A stretch of 64,000 nt of DNA, taken from the NCBI GenBank assembly GCA_016169945.1, contig JADLSH010000277.1, positions 1,914,147 through 1,978,146 of the forward strand, given 5' to 3'. This document shows positions 1 to 12,386 of the stretch, piece after piece. Made by a program: the position numbers and the translations under genes. Origin of the DNA: Trachythela sp. YZ-2020 (taxonomy: Eukaryota > Cnidaria > Anthozoa > Malacalcyonacea > Clavulariidae). The number at the start of each line of letters is the position of its first letter. Within the stretch, counting starts at the first letter, position 1. The notes under the pieces are model-generated. The model did not search any database. It saw nothing but the letters and a program-made list of their open reading frames with translations, and was not told the DNA's origin.

Positions 1-3000
1 GGAGATTCAAATTGGAGATCGTGATTGCTGAAACAAATATCCAAAGGCAAGTTTCAAGTATGCAAACGCAGGTAACTAAAATTCAAGAATATTTTGCCAC
101 CATTCTAAACGAAAATATCGAACTAAACAGTCAAATCAACCGTGTTAAAACCACAAACATAGGCGGAGTTAATGAATTTGCAGCAATGAACAAAACTAAT
201 GCTCTTTTGATTGAATACGTGGACACTCTAAAGTGTTCCTTGTCAGAATGGGAAAGTAGAGCATTTGTAGCCGAAAAGAGGAATAGAACTTTGCTTAACT
301 CATATAAAAGTATCAGAAAATACATGCAAAAGTAAGCAACAAGCCGAATCAGCCCCCATCAGTGATGTCGTTTACGATATTTGCATACAAGACAAAACAA
401 TTAAAGTAATTAGTCAAAGCCACATACCTGATAAAGCAACCCCGCTAACAATGCCATAGATAATAATCATGCGATTGAGACAAACGACATAGGGTGCATA
501 AATATCCAGCAGGAAGCCAGGAAATAGTTTCCAAAGCGCTATCTCCCTTACCAGTAAATTCTGACCAAATCGTTAATATAGCTAAAGCAACGAATATAAA
601 AAATACCAGATCGAAACTCCACCACCACCAAACGCCGCTCAATAATCCTGAATCGTGCAAAGAGGCACCGGAGATTGTTATTTTGGATTCCCCTACTCAG
701 TCTCGCTCCGTATCCGGAACATCGGAATGGATTGGTAAATTACACTTGATAGAAACACCCAAGTCAATCAACCAACCTCCTTTTCTGAAGCGTCGTCAGA
801 ACCGTCGACCCCCCCAGATATCGGTCTCGACGCCAAGCGGAAGGCTGCTTAGAATGGATGGATGTTGTTCGTCGTGTAACCACGAACGTTTAAATCATGC
901 GTCATTAACTGTTGATAATGCGGCAATAAGTATGGGTTCCAGTCAGAACATTCCAGTTCGTGTAACGTCACGTATTTCCCGCCATCAAGAACATGACCAA
1001 AGTATTTCAAGCAATTATAGAAATTTAATAACTATTCCACTCACCAAACATACCACAAGTGCGGAAAAGGGTCGAGAGAAACCAACGATAATTCTCAATT
1101 TGTTCCAACACTATTACTTTCGAATACAATGTCGTTGGCCCCAAAAATTGATGAAATAGCGTTTACCGTACACCGTACACCAGAAAGATATTCAAGTAGC
1201 CTTCTTTACCGAAACATGGTTGAAAGATTCAATCACAGATGACCCAATTGCTATTTTCTGGTTATCAACTATTTAGATTAGATCGCAAAATAAGCAGCAT
1301 GGCGGTGTGTGCTTATATGTGAAGAACACTATTGAGAGTGAAACTTTGTCCGTACTACATAATGATGAACATGAAGGATGGTAGTGTATACTACGACCAA
1401 AACGTTTACCTCGAGGTTTTCAGCACATCAAAGAGTGCTCTATCACCCTCCAGGGCGAATAATACAGCAATGAAGGAACACCTTAAATCATCACTGGAAA
1501 TAATTGAAACACGTTATCCAAATAGTGGCATAGTTCTGGCTGGTGATTTTAACCAACTAGATTTTAAATCAACTGCGAAACTTTTAACATAAAACCTGCT
1601 ATAAATTTCCTCCTCGAGGAATTAGTACTTTGATCAGATTTTTACTAATCTTAAAATATTTAGTAATCCAGCGCGCAGAAAGTGGTTCACCGTTTGGTTT
1701 ATCTGACCATGTAACGATCACTATGATTCCAGCAAAACGTGTCAATTTACGACCCCAAAAAACGACTATAAAAGTACGAGTTAAAAGACCAAGCAATGCT
1801 GCAAGCCTCGGCCGCCTCCTTTTAGATATCCCATGGAGAAATATATTGTCATCTCTGCAATCCTCTGATGATAAACTAACAACATTTACTGAAATAATAA
1901 ATTATGGTTTAAATATCATAATGCCAGAAAGATCAATTAAAGTAAACCCAAATGATCGTACGTGGATGACTAGCCATTTGAAACGCCTTATTTTACAAAG
2001 ACAAAAAGCATTTGCCTTAGGTAAAAAATTCATGTTTAAATTGCTGCGAAACAAAGTAAATCGGGAGAGAAAACGTTGTCGTAAAGTATATTATAAGAAA
2101 AAAGTTAGCAACCTCCTGGATTCGAAACCTAAAGACTGGTGGCGAGAGGTAAAACAGCTCAGTGGTCAGCAATCAACACGGCCAGACCTCAGATCTATGA
2201 TTAGATTTGACGTTGAGGACAGTGATGAAGTTTTAGGGAATAGGATTAACGATGCCTTTATCAGTGTCATGAAAGATTTCCCCCCGCTACCTGAAGATTT
2301 TAACCTATCGACTGACAATGATGAACCAATTAGCGTCTCAGAAAGAACAGTGGAGCGGCTACTACATGCAATCAGTGTTTCCAAAGCTAGCGGTCCTGAT
2401 GAACTCCCCAATTGGGTTCTAAAAAGCTTTTCGGACATTCTGGCACCTGCAATTACTGATATATTTAATGCATCCTCCCATGAGTGCAGGGTGCCGAAGG
2501 CATGGAAAATAGCAGATGTGCCACTGTTCCTAAAGCCAAAAACATTACTGACTTTAACAATTACTTGAGGCCAAAATTTCCTTAACTTCAACGTTGTCAA
2601 AAATTGCAGAAAACATCATCATCGAGGATGAATTGAAGTCTAAACTACCAAGAAAGATGGACCCAATGCAATTTGGCTTTATCCCAGGATCAAACACGAC
2701 TCTTGCGCTTATTTCAATGATGTATACCTGGCTAGCTGCACTTGATTGGACAGGCTCTACAGTAAGAGTCGCTCTACTTGATTATCGCAAAGCCTTCGAC
2801 CTAGTCGACCACAACCTACTTGTTGCAAAACTATCCAATTAGGAAATAAAGCCAACGATTGTAAATTGAATAGCTGACTTTCTTTGTGGTCGAACTCAGA
2901 GAGTTAAAATAAACTCTGTGTATTCGAATTTTCTACAAGTTCCTGCCGGTATTCCACAGGGAACGAAAATCGCTCCCTGGCTATTCCTAGCAAAAATAAA

Positions 3001-3064
3001 TGATCAATGTATTACAAAATCTCCGACTAGCAACCTGTGGAAATTTGCAGCCGATACTGCGGGG
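1..3064 (+). mobile_element. LINE A unit 1 (5'-incomplete in window): ORF1 coiled coil plus broken ORF2
   Basis: Seen: ORF1 C-terminal part at 12-335 (Gln/Asn/Glu-rich, coiled-coil-like), a basic ORF2 N-terminal region at 494-1159, endonuclease pieces (GDFNQLD at about 1545-1565, SDHVTI at about 1705-1722) and reverse transcriptase pieces at 1630-2568 and 2594-2842 (SKASGPDELPNWVL, FGFIPGSN, LLDYRKAFDLVDH). The order ORF1, apurinic-type endonuclease, RT is that of CR1/L2/Jockey-group LINEs. The frame is broken by a TAG where unit 3 has a Trp codon (near 1381), by several one-base shifts, and by a TAG at 2840. The RT box reads FAAD instead of FxDD (3044-3055). The unit stops just after this box and runs directly into the 5' region of unit 2, with no 3' UTR or tail between. 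It is not functional as written. Confidence 0.85.
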
Positions 3065-3799
3065 AATAACCAATGAAGCAAATGTTGAAGTACTTGACAG
3101 CCAAACAAACACTTGACTTGAAATTAGTAGGAAAATCAATCAAGCTTTACAGGCTTTAATTAATTTCATGCATGTCTTTTATCAAAGGAAATTGAGCAAT
3201 CGTGTGCAAACATGCATGAACGCCCTCACGCAAGCTTACCGCATATAATTTATATGGCCAATTTGCCCAATTTACTCACACCAAGCAAGCCTTCACGAGA
3301 CGAGCTAACTTGGAGCAAGTCTGGCTGTTTTGAATCGAACGTAAGTTTTTATTCGTGTAATATAGAACGTTAAACATAGGCATTATAAATAACGTTAGGA
3401 ATGGTTTAGGATAGCGAAAGCAAAGCATGACGAACCCCCGCCTTTTACATAAGAAAATAAGAAAGCAAAATACGAAAGGGATAGAAATGTTAGTGAACAA
3501 ATTTGATCCTCTTGATATAGGCGAACAAACGAGAATGTGGTTGCGCTTGCCTCGTTAGTGAATACCCGCTAGCTTACTGTACATGAACCTTGAATCTTAC
3601 TGTTCCAGGCACGCCCGATATAACAACAACAGAAAAATATGATTCTCTCTGAGAGAATATATTCTCGCTTGAGAACTGTCCATTAAATCATTTTGGTACT
3701 GGCATATGATAGAAAAGTATAGAAAAGTACACTTGAGCGAATTATATTTTCTAGAAAGGCGCGTTTACACTTGCAAACTTTACACTATAACATAAAACC
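3065..3799 (+). promoter_or_regulatory. LINE A 5' untranslated/promoter region, unit 2
   Basis: This 735-bp stretch lies between the truncated RT of unit 1 and the ORF1 start of unit 2. It recurs at 7187-7914 and 62766-63503, and in part at 61267-61505. It has no convincing ORF on the plus strand. It contains a small palindrome (gattctctctgagagaatat, about 3640) and a direct repeat of tatagaaaag (about 3710-3727). Its position immediately before ORF1 makes it the internal promoter region of the element by inference; no core promoter motif was proven. Confidence 0.55.
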
Positions 3800-4449
3800 A
3801 TGAATAAACTAAAATTATCAAGGACTGGCGATCTTGAATCGTTAAAAGACTTCGTGAGCGACTATTTGAGTTTGAAAGGCGAGTTGAGCTCGCCAAGCGG
3901 CGAAAAGAAAACTTTTACTGATGGCTCTATCTCGATTACGTGGTGGAAAAATAAGAAATTTCTATCCCTAAATGGTCTGGACAATAACATGCTGTCTAAA
4001 CTAAAGTCTGCTGTATGCCAGAATAAAAGTTCAACAATAAACAGCGAGACAACGATTGAAAGCGGTCCAATTAACTCAGGTGAATGTCGCTGCCAAGACC
4101 TGTTGACTGACATTGGAGATTCAAATTGGAGATCGTGATTGCTGAAACAAATATCCAAAGGCAAGTTTCAAGTATGCAAACGCAGGTAACTAAAATTCAA
4201 GAATATTTTGCCACCATTCTAAACGAAAATATCGAACTAAACAGTCAAATCAACCGTGTTAAAACCACAAACATAGGCGGAGTTAATGAATTTGCAGCAA
4301 TGAACAAAACTAATGCTCTTTTGATTGAATACGTGGACACTCTAAAGTGTTCCTTGTCAGAATGGGAAAGTAGAGCATTTGTAGCCGAAAAGAGGAATAG
4401 AACTTTGCTTAACTCATATAAAAGTATCAGAAAATACATGCAAAAGTAA
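3800..4449 (+). pseudogene. LINE A ORF1, unit 2 (frameshifted)
   Basis: ORF1 starts at an ATG at 3800 (MNKLKLSRTGDLESLKDF). Its first part contains a Trp-rich stretch (ITWWKNKKFLSLNG) and ends at 4138. The second, coiled-coil part is open at 4126-4449 in another frame. Unit 3 has gacatggaggga where this unit has gacattggaga, so a small indel near 4110 splits the frame. The intact length would be roughly 215 residues, short for a CR1-type ORF1, and no zinc knuckle or esterase motif is visible. In related LINEs this position encodes an RNA-binding chaperone; that role is inferred from position only. Confidence 0.7.
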
Positions 4450-7186
4450 GCAACAAGCCGAATCAGCCCCATCAGTGATGTCGTTTACGATATTTGCATA
4501 CAAGACAAAACAATTAAAGTAATTAGTCAAAGCCACATACCTGATAAAGCAACCCCGCTAACAATGCCATAGATAATAATCATGCGATTGAGACAAACGA
4601 CATAGGGTGCATAAATATCCAGCAGGAAGCCAGGAAATAGTTTCCAAAGCGCTATCTCCTTACCAGTAAATTCTGACCAAATCGTTAATATAGCTAAAGC
4701 AACGAATATAAAAATACCAGATCGAAACTCACCACCACCAAACGCCGCTCAATAATCCTGAATCGTGCAAAGAGGCACCGGAGATTGTTATTTTGGATTC
4801 CCCTACTCAGTCTCGCTCCGTATCCGGAACATCGGAATGGATTGGTAAATTACACTTGATAGAAACACCCAAGTCAATCAACCAACCTCCTTTTCTGAAG
4901 CGTCGTCAGAACCGTCGACCCCCCCAGATATCGGTCTCGACGCCAAGCGGAAGGCTGCTTAGAATGGATGGATGTTGTTCGTCGTGTAACCACGAACGTT
5001 TAAATCATGCGTCATTAACTGTTGATAATGCGGCAATAAGTATGGGTTCCAGTCAGAACATTCCAGTTCGTGTAACGTCACGTATTTCCCGCCATCAAGA
5101 ACATGACCAAAGTATTTCAAGCAATTATAGAAATTTAATAACTATTCCACTCACCAAACATACCACAAGTGCGGAAAAGGGTCGAGAGAAACCAACGATA
5201 ATTCTCAATTTGTTCCAACACTATTACTTTCGAATACAATGTCGTTGGCCCCAAAAATTGATGAAATAGCGTTTACCGTACACCGTACACCAGAAAGATA
5301 TTCAAGTAGCCTTCTTTACCGAAACATGGTTGAAAGATTCAATCACAGATGACCCAATTGCTATTTTCTGGTTATCAACTATTTAGATTAGATCGCAAAA
5401 ATAAGCAGCATGGCGGTGTGTGCTTATATGTGAAGAACACTATTGAGAGTGAAACTTTGTCCGTACTACATAATGATGAACATGAAGGATGGTAGTGTAT
5501 ACTACGACCAAAACGTTTACCTCGAGGTTTTTCAGCACATCAAAGAGTGCTCTATCACCCTCCAGGGGCGAATAATACAGCAATGAAGGAACACCTTAAA
5601 TCATCACTGGAAATAATTGAAACACGTTATCCAAATAGTGGCATAGTTCTGGCTGGTGATTTTAACCAACTAGATTTTAAATCAACTGCGAAACTTTTTA
5701 ACATAAAACCTGCTATAAATTTCCCTCCTCGAGGAATTAGTACTTTTGATCAGATTTTTACTAATCTTAAAATATTTAGTAATCCAGCGCGCAGAAAGTG
5801 GTTCACCGTTTGGTTTACCTGACCATGTTACGATCACTATCATTCCAGCAAAATGTGTCAATTTACGACCCCAAAAAACGACTATAAAAGTACGAGATAA
5901 AAGACCAAGCAATGCTGCAAGCCTCGGCCGCCTCCTTTTAAATATCCCATGGGAAAATATATTGTCATTTCTGCAATCCTCTGATGATAAACTAACAACA
6001 TTTACTGAAATAATAAATTATGGTTTAAATATCATAATGCCAGAAAGATCAATTAAAGTAAACCCAAATGATCGTACGTGGATGACTAGCCATTTGAAAC
6101 GCCTTATTTTACAAAGACAAAAAGCATTTGCCTTAGGTAAAAAATTCATGTTTAAATTGCTGCGAAACAAAGTAAATCGGGAGAGAAAACGTTGTCGTAA
6201 AGTATATTATAAGAAAAAAGTTAGCAACCTCCTGGATTCGAAACCTAAAGACTGGTGGCGAGAGGTAAAACAGCTCAGTGGTCAGCAATCAACACGGCCA
6301 GACCTCAGATCTATGATTAGATTTGACGTTGAGGACAGTGATGAAGTTTTAGGGAATAGGATTAACGATGCCTTTATCAGTGTCATGAAAGATTTCCCCC
6401 CGCTACCTGAAGATTTTAACCTATCGACTGACAATGATGAACCAATTAGCGTCTCAGAAAGAACAGTGGAGCGGCTACTACATGCAATCAGTGTTTCCAA
6501 AGCTAGCGGTCCTGATGAACTCCCAATTGGGTTCTAAAAGCTTTTCGGACATTCTGGCACCTGCAATTACTGATATATTTAATGCATCCTCCCATGAGTG
6601 CAGGGTGCCGAAGGCATGGAAAATAGCAGATGTGCCACTGTTCCTAAAGCCAAAACATTACTGACTTTAACAATTACTTGAGGCCAAAATTTCCTTAACT
6701 TCAACGTTGTCAAAAATTGCAGAAAACATCATCATCGAGGATGAATTGAAGTCTAAACTACCAAGAAAGATGGACCCAATGCAATTTGGCTTTATCCCAG
6801 GATCAAACACGACTCTTGCGCTTATTTCAATGATGTATACCTGGCTAGCTGCACTTGATTGGACAGGCTCTACAGTAAGAGTCGCTCTACTTGATTATCG
6901 CAAAGCCTTCGACCTAGTCGACCACAACCTACTTGTTGCAAAACTATCCAATTAGGAAATAAAGCCAACGATTGTAAATTGGATAGCTGACTTTCTTTGT
7001 GGTCGAACTCAGAGAGTTAAAATAAACTCTGTGTATTCGAATTTTCTACAAGTTCCTGCCGGTATTCCACAGGGAACGAAAATCGCTCCCTGGCTATTCC
7101 TAGCAAAAATAAATGATCAATGTATTACAAAATCTCCGACTAGCAACCTGTGGAAATTTGCAGCCGATACTGCGGGGAATAACCAA
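4450..7186 (+). pseudogene. LINE A ORF2 (endonuclease-reverse transcriptase), unit 2
   Basis: It is nearly identical to unit 1, offset by 4,114 bp. A basic N-terminal region is open at 4793-5269. Endonuclease fragments follow at 5547-5822, and the RT region is open at 5746-6537 and 6707-6955. Unit-2-specific breaks include a one-base loss at about 6523 (ctcccaattggg against ctccccaattggg). The TAG in place of Trp near 5495, the TAG near 6953 and the FAAD box (7157-7168) are shared with unit 1. Sharing of so many defects means units 1 and 2 arose by duplication of an already dead copy, not by separate retrotransposition. The region ends abruptly at the same junction as unit 1. Confidence 0.8.
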
Positions 7187-7914
7187 TGAAGCAAATGTTG
7201 AAGTACTTGACAGCCAAACAAACACTTGACTTGAAATTAGTAGGAAAATCAATCAAGCTTTACAGGCTTTAATTAATTTCATGCATGTCTTTTATCAAAG
7301 GAAATTGAGCAATCGTGTGCAAACATGCATGAACGCCCTCACGCAAGCTTACCGCATATAATTTATATGGCCAATTTGCCCAATTTACTCACACCAAGCA
7401 AGCCTTCACGAGACGAGCTAACTTGGAGCAAGTCTGGCTGTTTTGAATCGAACGTAAGTTTTTATTCGTGTAATATAGAACGTTAAACATAGGCATTATA
7501 AATAACGTTAGGAATGGTTTAGGATAGCGAGAAAGCAAAGCATGACGAACCCCCGCCTTTTACATAAGAAAATAAGAAAGCAAAATACGAAAGGGATAGA
7601 AATGTTAGTGAACAAATTTGATCCTCTTGATATAGGCGAACAAACGAGAATGTGGTTGCGCTTGCCTCGTTAGTGAATACCCGCTAGCTTACTGTACATG
7701 AACCTTGAATCTTACTGTTCCAGGCACGCCCGATATAACAACAACAGAAAAATATGATTCTCTCTGAGAGAATATATTCTCGCTTGAGAACTGTCCATTA
7801 AATCATTTTGGTACTGGCATATGATAGAAAAGTATAGAAAAGTACACTTGAGCGAATTATATTTTCTAGAAAGGCGCGTTTACACTTGCAAACTTTACAC
7901 TATAACATAAAACC
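7187..7914 (+). promoter_or_regulatory. LINE A 5' untranslated/promoter region, unit 3
   Basis: This is a near-identical copy of 3065-3799, joined directly to the truncated RT of unit 2. It leads to the ATG at 7915, which is preceded by aaaacc (aaaaccATGG). No ORF or other element is seen in it. Confidence 0.5.
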
Positions 7915-8566
7915 ATGGATAAACTAAAATTATCAAGGACTGGCGATCTTGAATCGTTAAAAGACTTCGTGAGCGACTATTTGAGTTTGAAAGGCGAGTT
8001 GAGCTCGCCAAGCGGCGAAAAGAAAACTTTTACTGATGGCTCTATCTCGATTACGTGGTGGAAAAATAAGAAATTTCTATCCCTAAATGGTCTGGACAAT
8101 AACATGCTGTCTAAACTAAAGTCTGCTGTATGCCAGAATAAAAAGTTCAACAATAAACAGCGAGACAACGATTGAAAGCGGTCCAATTAACTCAGGTGAA
8201 TGTCGCTGCCAAGACCTGTTGACTGACATGGAGGGAGTCAAATTGGAGATCGTGATTGCTGAAACAAATATCCAAAGGCAAGTTTCAAGTATGCAAACGC
8301 AGGTAACTAAAATTCAAGAATATTTTGCCACCATTCTAAACGAAAATATCGAACTAAACAGTCAAATCAACCGTGTTAAAACCACAAACATAGGCGGAGT
8401 TAATGAATTTGCAGCAATGAACAAAACTAATGCTCTTTTGATTGAATACGTGGACACTCTAAAGTGTTCCTTGTCAGAATGGGAAAGTAGAGCATTTGTA
8501 GCCGAAAAGAGGAATAGAACTTTGCTTAACTCATATAAAAGTATCAGAAAATACATCCAAAAGTAA
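7915..8566 (+). pseudogene. LINE A ORF1, unit 3 (frameshifted)
   Basis: The start is ATG 7915 (MDKLKLSRTGDLESL). The first part runs to 8175, where an extra A in an A-run (aataaaaagttc) shifts the frame relative to unit 2. The second part is open at 8219-8566, with a coiled-coil-like sequence (QVSSMQTQVTKIQEYFATIL). Comparison with unit 2 shows each unit is broken at a different site in ORF1, so these breaks came after the duplication or are sequencing errors in homopolymers. Confidence 0.7.
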
Positions 8567-8661
8567 GCAACAAGCCGAATCAGCCCCCATCAGTGATGTC
8601 GTTAACGATATTTACATACAAGACAAAACAATTAAAGTAATTAGTCAAAGCCACATACCTG

Positions 8662-9599
8662 GGGCCGGTTGTATAAAAATGTAGTTAAAGATAACTATAG
8701 TTAGCGTTAACTACCGTAGTTAAATCCTTAACTATAATTAGTTAACTACATGACTTAACTGCGTTGCACAAAACGTAGTTAGTCGGGTAGTTAACTAATC
8801 ACACAGTTAACTGCGCGTGGGGTTCGCGTGGGGTGATTAAACATGAAATAACACAAAGTAAGCACTGATTAGCAACCGCTGACAAGCATTTTGAAAACGA
8901 CTGCGGACTCATATTTACCAAAAATGGCGGTATTTTGATTCAAAATATTGAAAAATATGCAAGAAAACAAGACATAAAGACCAATAAAGTCTACGAAAAA
9001 GGCGTATTTACCATGAAAGTCAAACTGCAGTTCTTTGGTAAAAACGACATTGTTTTTCTTTGTTATGGGTTGCCTCTCGTCATCGATAAGTCTTCCTATG
9101 CAAAAAAATATATTCCGTTTTCGTCGATCGAAAAGACCAAAATTATAGCGTTTTAAAAGCTCACGAGTATCAGAAAAACCTTTCTAGGGAAGATGATGAT
9201 TGAAAACCCTCGGTAAGCGTTCCTTTTAGTATTTTTTGACTGATTAAAGTTCATCACTCCTACAAAACGCCATATTTAACTACGTCTTGGGAAGTTAACT
9301 ATGCCCTTGAGCATAGTTAACTTTAACTACTTTTTAACTGCAGTTAACGCTAACTAGGTTTTTATACAACCGACTTAACTACGTGGTTAAAGTTAACTAC
9401 CATTTAACTAGAAAATGGGTAGTTAAAACGTAGTTAAGAGTTTTATACAACCGGGGGCCGGTTGTATAAAAGTCTTAACTACATTTTAACTACCCGTTTT
9501 GTAGTTAAATAGTAGTTAACTGTAAAATTCGCGATTCTGATTGGTTAACTTTCGCACTAACTATAGTTAACTTTAACTACTTTTTTATACAACCGGCCC
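8662..9599. mobile_element. Harbinger-like MITE cluster inserted in LINE A unit 3
   Basis: The segment starts gggccggttgtataaaa and ends with its reverse complement. It is flanked by CTG on both sides (8659-8661 and 9600-9602). Units 1 and 2 have the empty site (ccacatacctgataaagc), which confirms a 3-bp duplication. TIRs of this kind and 3-bp CWG/TWA duplications are typical of PIF/Harbinger derivatives. The interior is full of gttaac/gtagttaa words in both orientations. Further TIR-like ends occur at 9360-9372 and 9441-9454, and a complete small element of 145 bp is visible at 9455-9599. So this is a composite of at least two nested or tandem copies. One 73-codon ORF (8935-9156) has no recognisable domain. 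Confidence 0.75.
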
Positions 9600-9602
9600 C
9601 TG

Positions 9603-12345
9603 ATAAAGCAACCCCGCTAACAATGCCATAGATAATAATCATGCGATTGAGACAAACGACATAGGGTGCATAAATATCCTGCAGGAAATAGTTTCCAAAG
9701 CGCTATCTCCCTTACCAGTAAATTCTGACCAAATCGTTAATATAGCTAAAGCAACGAATATAAAAAATACCAGATCGAAACTCCACCACCACCAAAGGCC
9801 GCTCAATAATCCTGAATCGTGCAAATTGGTAAATTACACTTGATAGAAACACCCAAGTCAATCAACCAACCTCCTTTTCTGAAGCGTCGTCAGAACCGTC
9901 GACCCCCCCAGATATCGGTCTCGACGCCAAGCGGAAGGCTGGTTAGATTGGATGGATGTTGTTCGTCGTGTAACCACGAACGTTTAAATCATGCGTCATT
10001 AACTGTTGATAATGCGGCAATAAGTATGGGTTCCAGTCAGAACATTCCAGTTCGTGTAACGTCACGTATTTCCCGCCTTCAAGAACATGACCAAAGTATT
10101 TCTAGCAATTATAGAAATTTAATAACTATTCCACTCACTAAACATACAACAAGTACGGAAAAGGATCAAGAGAAACCCAACGATAATTCTCAATTTGTTC
10201 CAACACTATTACTTTCCAATACAATGTCGTTGGCCCCAAAAATTGATGAAATAGCGTTTACCATACACCAGAAAGATATTCAAGTAGCCTTCTTTACCGA
10301 AACATGGTTGAAAGATGCAATCACAGATGACCCAATTGCTATTTCTGGTTATCAACTTTTTAGATTAGATCGCAAAAATAAGCAGCATGGCGGTGTGTGC
10401 TTATATGTGAAGAACACTATTGAGAGTGAAACTTTGTCCGTACTACATAATGATGAACATGAAGGATGGTGGTGTATACTACGACAAAAACATTTACCTC
10501 GAGGTTATTCAAATATTTTTTGCAGGAGTGCTCTATCACCCTCCAGGGGCGAATAATACAGCAATGAAGGAACACCTTAAATCATCACTGGAAATAATTG
10601 AAACACGTTATCCAAATAGTGGCATAGTTCTGGCTGGTGATTTTAACCAACTCGATTTTAAATCAACTGCGAAACTTTTTAACCTAAAACCTGCTATAAA
10701 TTTCCCTACTCGAGGAATTAGTACTCTTGATCAGATTTTTACAAATCTTAAAAAATTTAATAATCCAGCAGAAAGTGGTTCACCGTTTGGTTTATCTGAC
10801 CATGTTACGATCACTATGATTCCAGCAAAACGTGTCAATTTACGACCCCAAAAAACGACTATAAAAGTAAGGGATAAAAGACCAAGCAATGTTGCAAGCC
10901 TCGGCCGCATCCTTTTAAATATCCCATGGGAAAATATATTGTCATCTCTGCAATCCTCTGATGATAAACTAACAACATTTTCTGAAATAATAAATTATGG
11001 TTTAAATATCATAATGCCAGAAAGATCAATTAAAGTAAACCCAAATGATCGTCCGTGGATGACTAGCCATTTGAAACGCCATATTTTACAAAGACAAAAA
11101 GCATTTGCCTTAGGTAACAAATTCATGTTTAAATTGCTGCGAAACAAATTAAATCGGGGAGAAAACGTTATCGTAAAGTATATTATATTATAAGAAAAAA
11201 GTTAGCAACCTCCTGGATTCTAAACCTAAAGACTGGTGGCGAGAGGTAAAACAGCTCAGTGGTCAGCAATCAACACGGCCAGACCTCAGATCTATGATTA
11301 GATTTGACGTTGAGGACAGTGATGAAGTTTTGGAGAATATGATTAACGATGCCTTTATCAGTGTCATGAAAGATTTCCCCCGCTGCCTGAAGATTTTAAC
11401 CTATCGACTGACAATGATGAACCAATTAGCGTCTCAGAAAGAACAGTGGAGCGGCTACTACGTGCAATCAGTGTTTCCAAAGCTAGCGGTCCTGATGAAC
11501 TCCCCAATTGGGTTCTAAAGAGCTTTTCTGACATTCTGGCACCTGCAATTACTGATATATTTAATGCATCCTTCCGTGAGTGCAGGGTGCCGAAGACATG
11601 GAAAATAGAAGATGTGCCACCTGTTCCTCAAGCAAAAAACATTACTGACTTTAACAAGGACTTGAGGTCAATATCCTTAACTTCAACGTTGTCAAAAATT
11701 GCAGAAAACATCATCATCGAGGATGAATTGAAGTCTAAACTACTAAGAAAGATGGACCCAATGCAATTTGGTTTTATCCCAGGATCAAACACGACTCTTG
11801 CGCTTATTTCAACGATGTATACCTGGCTAGCTGCACTTGATGGGACAGGCTCTACAGTAAGAGTCGCTCTACTTGATTATCGCAAAGCCTTCGACCTAGT
11901 CGATCACAACCTACTTGTTGCAAAACTATCCAATTATGAAATAAAGCCAGCGATTATAAATTGGATAGCTGACTTTCTTCTTGGTCGAATTTGTGCATTC
12001 AAATTTTCTACAAGTTCCTGCCGGTATTCCACAGGGAACGAAAATCGTTCCCTTGCTATTCCTAGCAATAATAAATGACCTATGTATTACAAAATCTCCG
12101 ACTACCAACCTGTGGAAATTTGCAGCCGATACTTCGGTTTCCGAAGTTATTCCAAAAGATGGTGTTAGTTCCCCATCCAGATAAAGTAGACGAAGTAAAT
12201 AAATGGTCGAATGACAGCAAATTTCAACTGAACCCTGGTAAATTCAAAGAGCTGGGGATAAACTTTACCACGCAACCATTTACTGAGGAACCCCTAGATA
12301 TAAACGGGAAGCCATTTGAAATTGTAAAATCCGCAAAAGTTCTTT
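9603..12345 (+). pseudogene. LINE A ORF2 (endonuclease-RT), unit 3, longest copy
   Basis: This is the most complete ORF2. The endonuclease is open at 9819-10556 (TETWLKDAITDDP, GGVCLYVKN) and 10420-11193 (GDFNQLD, SDHVTI), so its Glu, Asp and SDH catalytic positions are visible. RT is open at 11446-12078 (SKASGPDELPNWVL, FGFIPGSN, LLDYRKAFDLVDHNLL), then shifted to 11981-12184 (PAGIPQGTK, WKFAADTSVSEV) and 12075-12440 (NKWSNDSKFQLNPGKFKEL). The RT box is FAAD (12119-12130), so one catalytic Asp is missing. Unlike units 1 and 2, it has Trp where they have TAG (about 10468) and it continues past the common junction. Homology fades at about 12345, next to the THAP gene. Frameshifts fall in short homopolymers (for example the T-run at 10516-10521). 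Confidence 0.8.
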
Positions 12346-12386
12346 TGAAGGGCTTTCATTCTCTTCTTCAAGCAATGACACGACAT

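Noticed and set aside
445..660. Minus-strand ORFs opposite LINE A (also at 131, 2166, 6282, 9639)
   Set aside because: Antisense shadows of the LINE reading frames.
8935..9156. 73-codon ORF inside the Harbinger-like cluster
   Set aside because: No similarity to a Harbinger transposase or Myb-like protein could be seen; probably chance.
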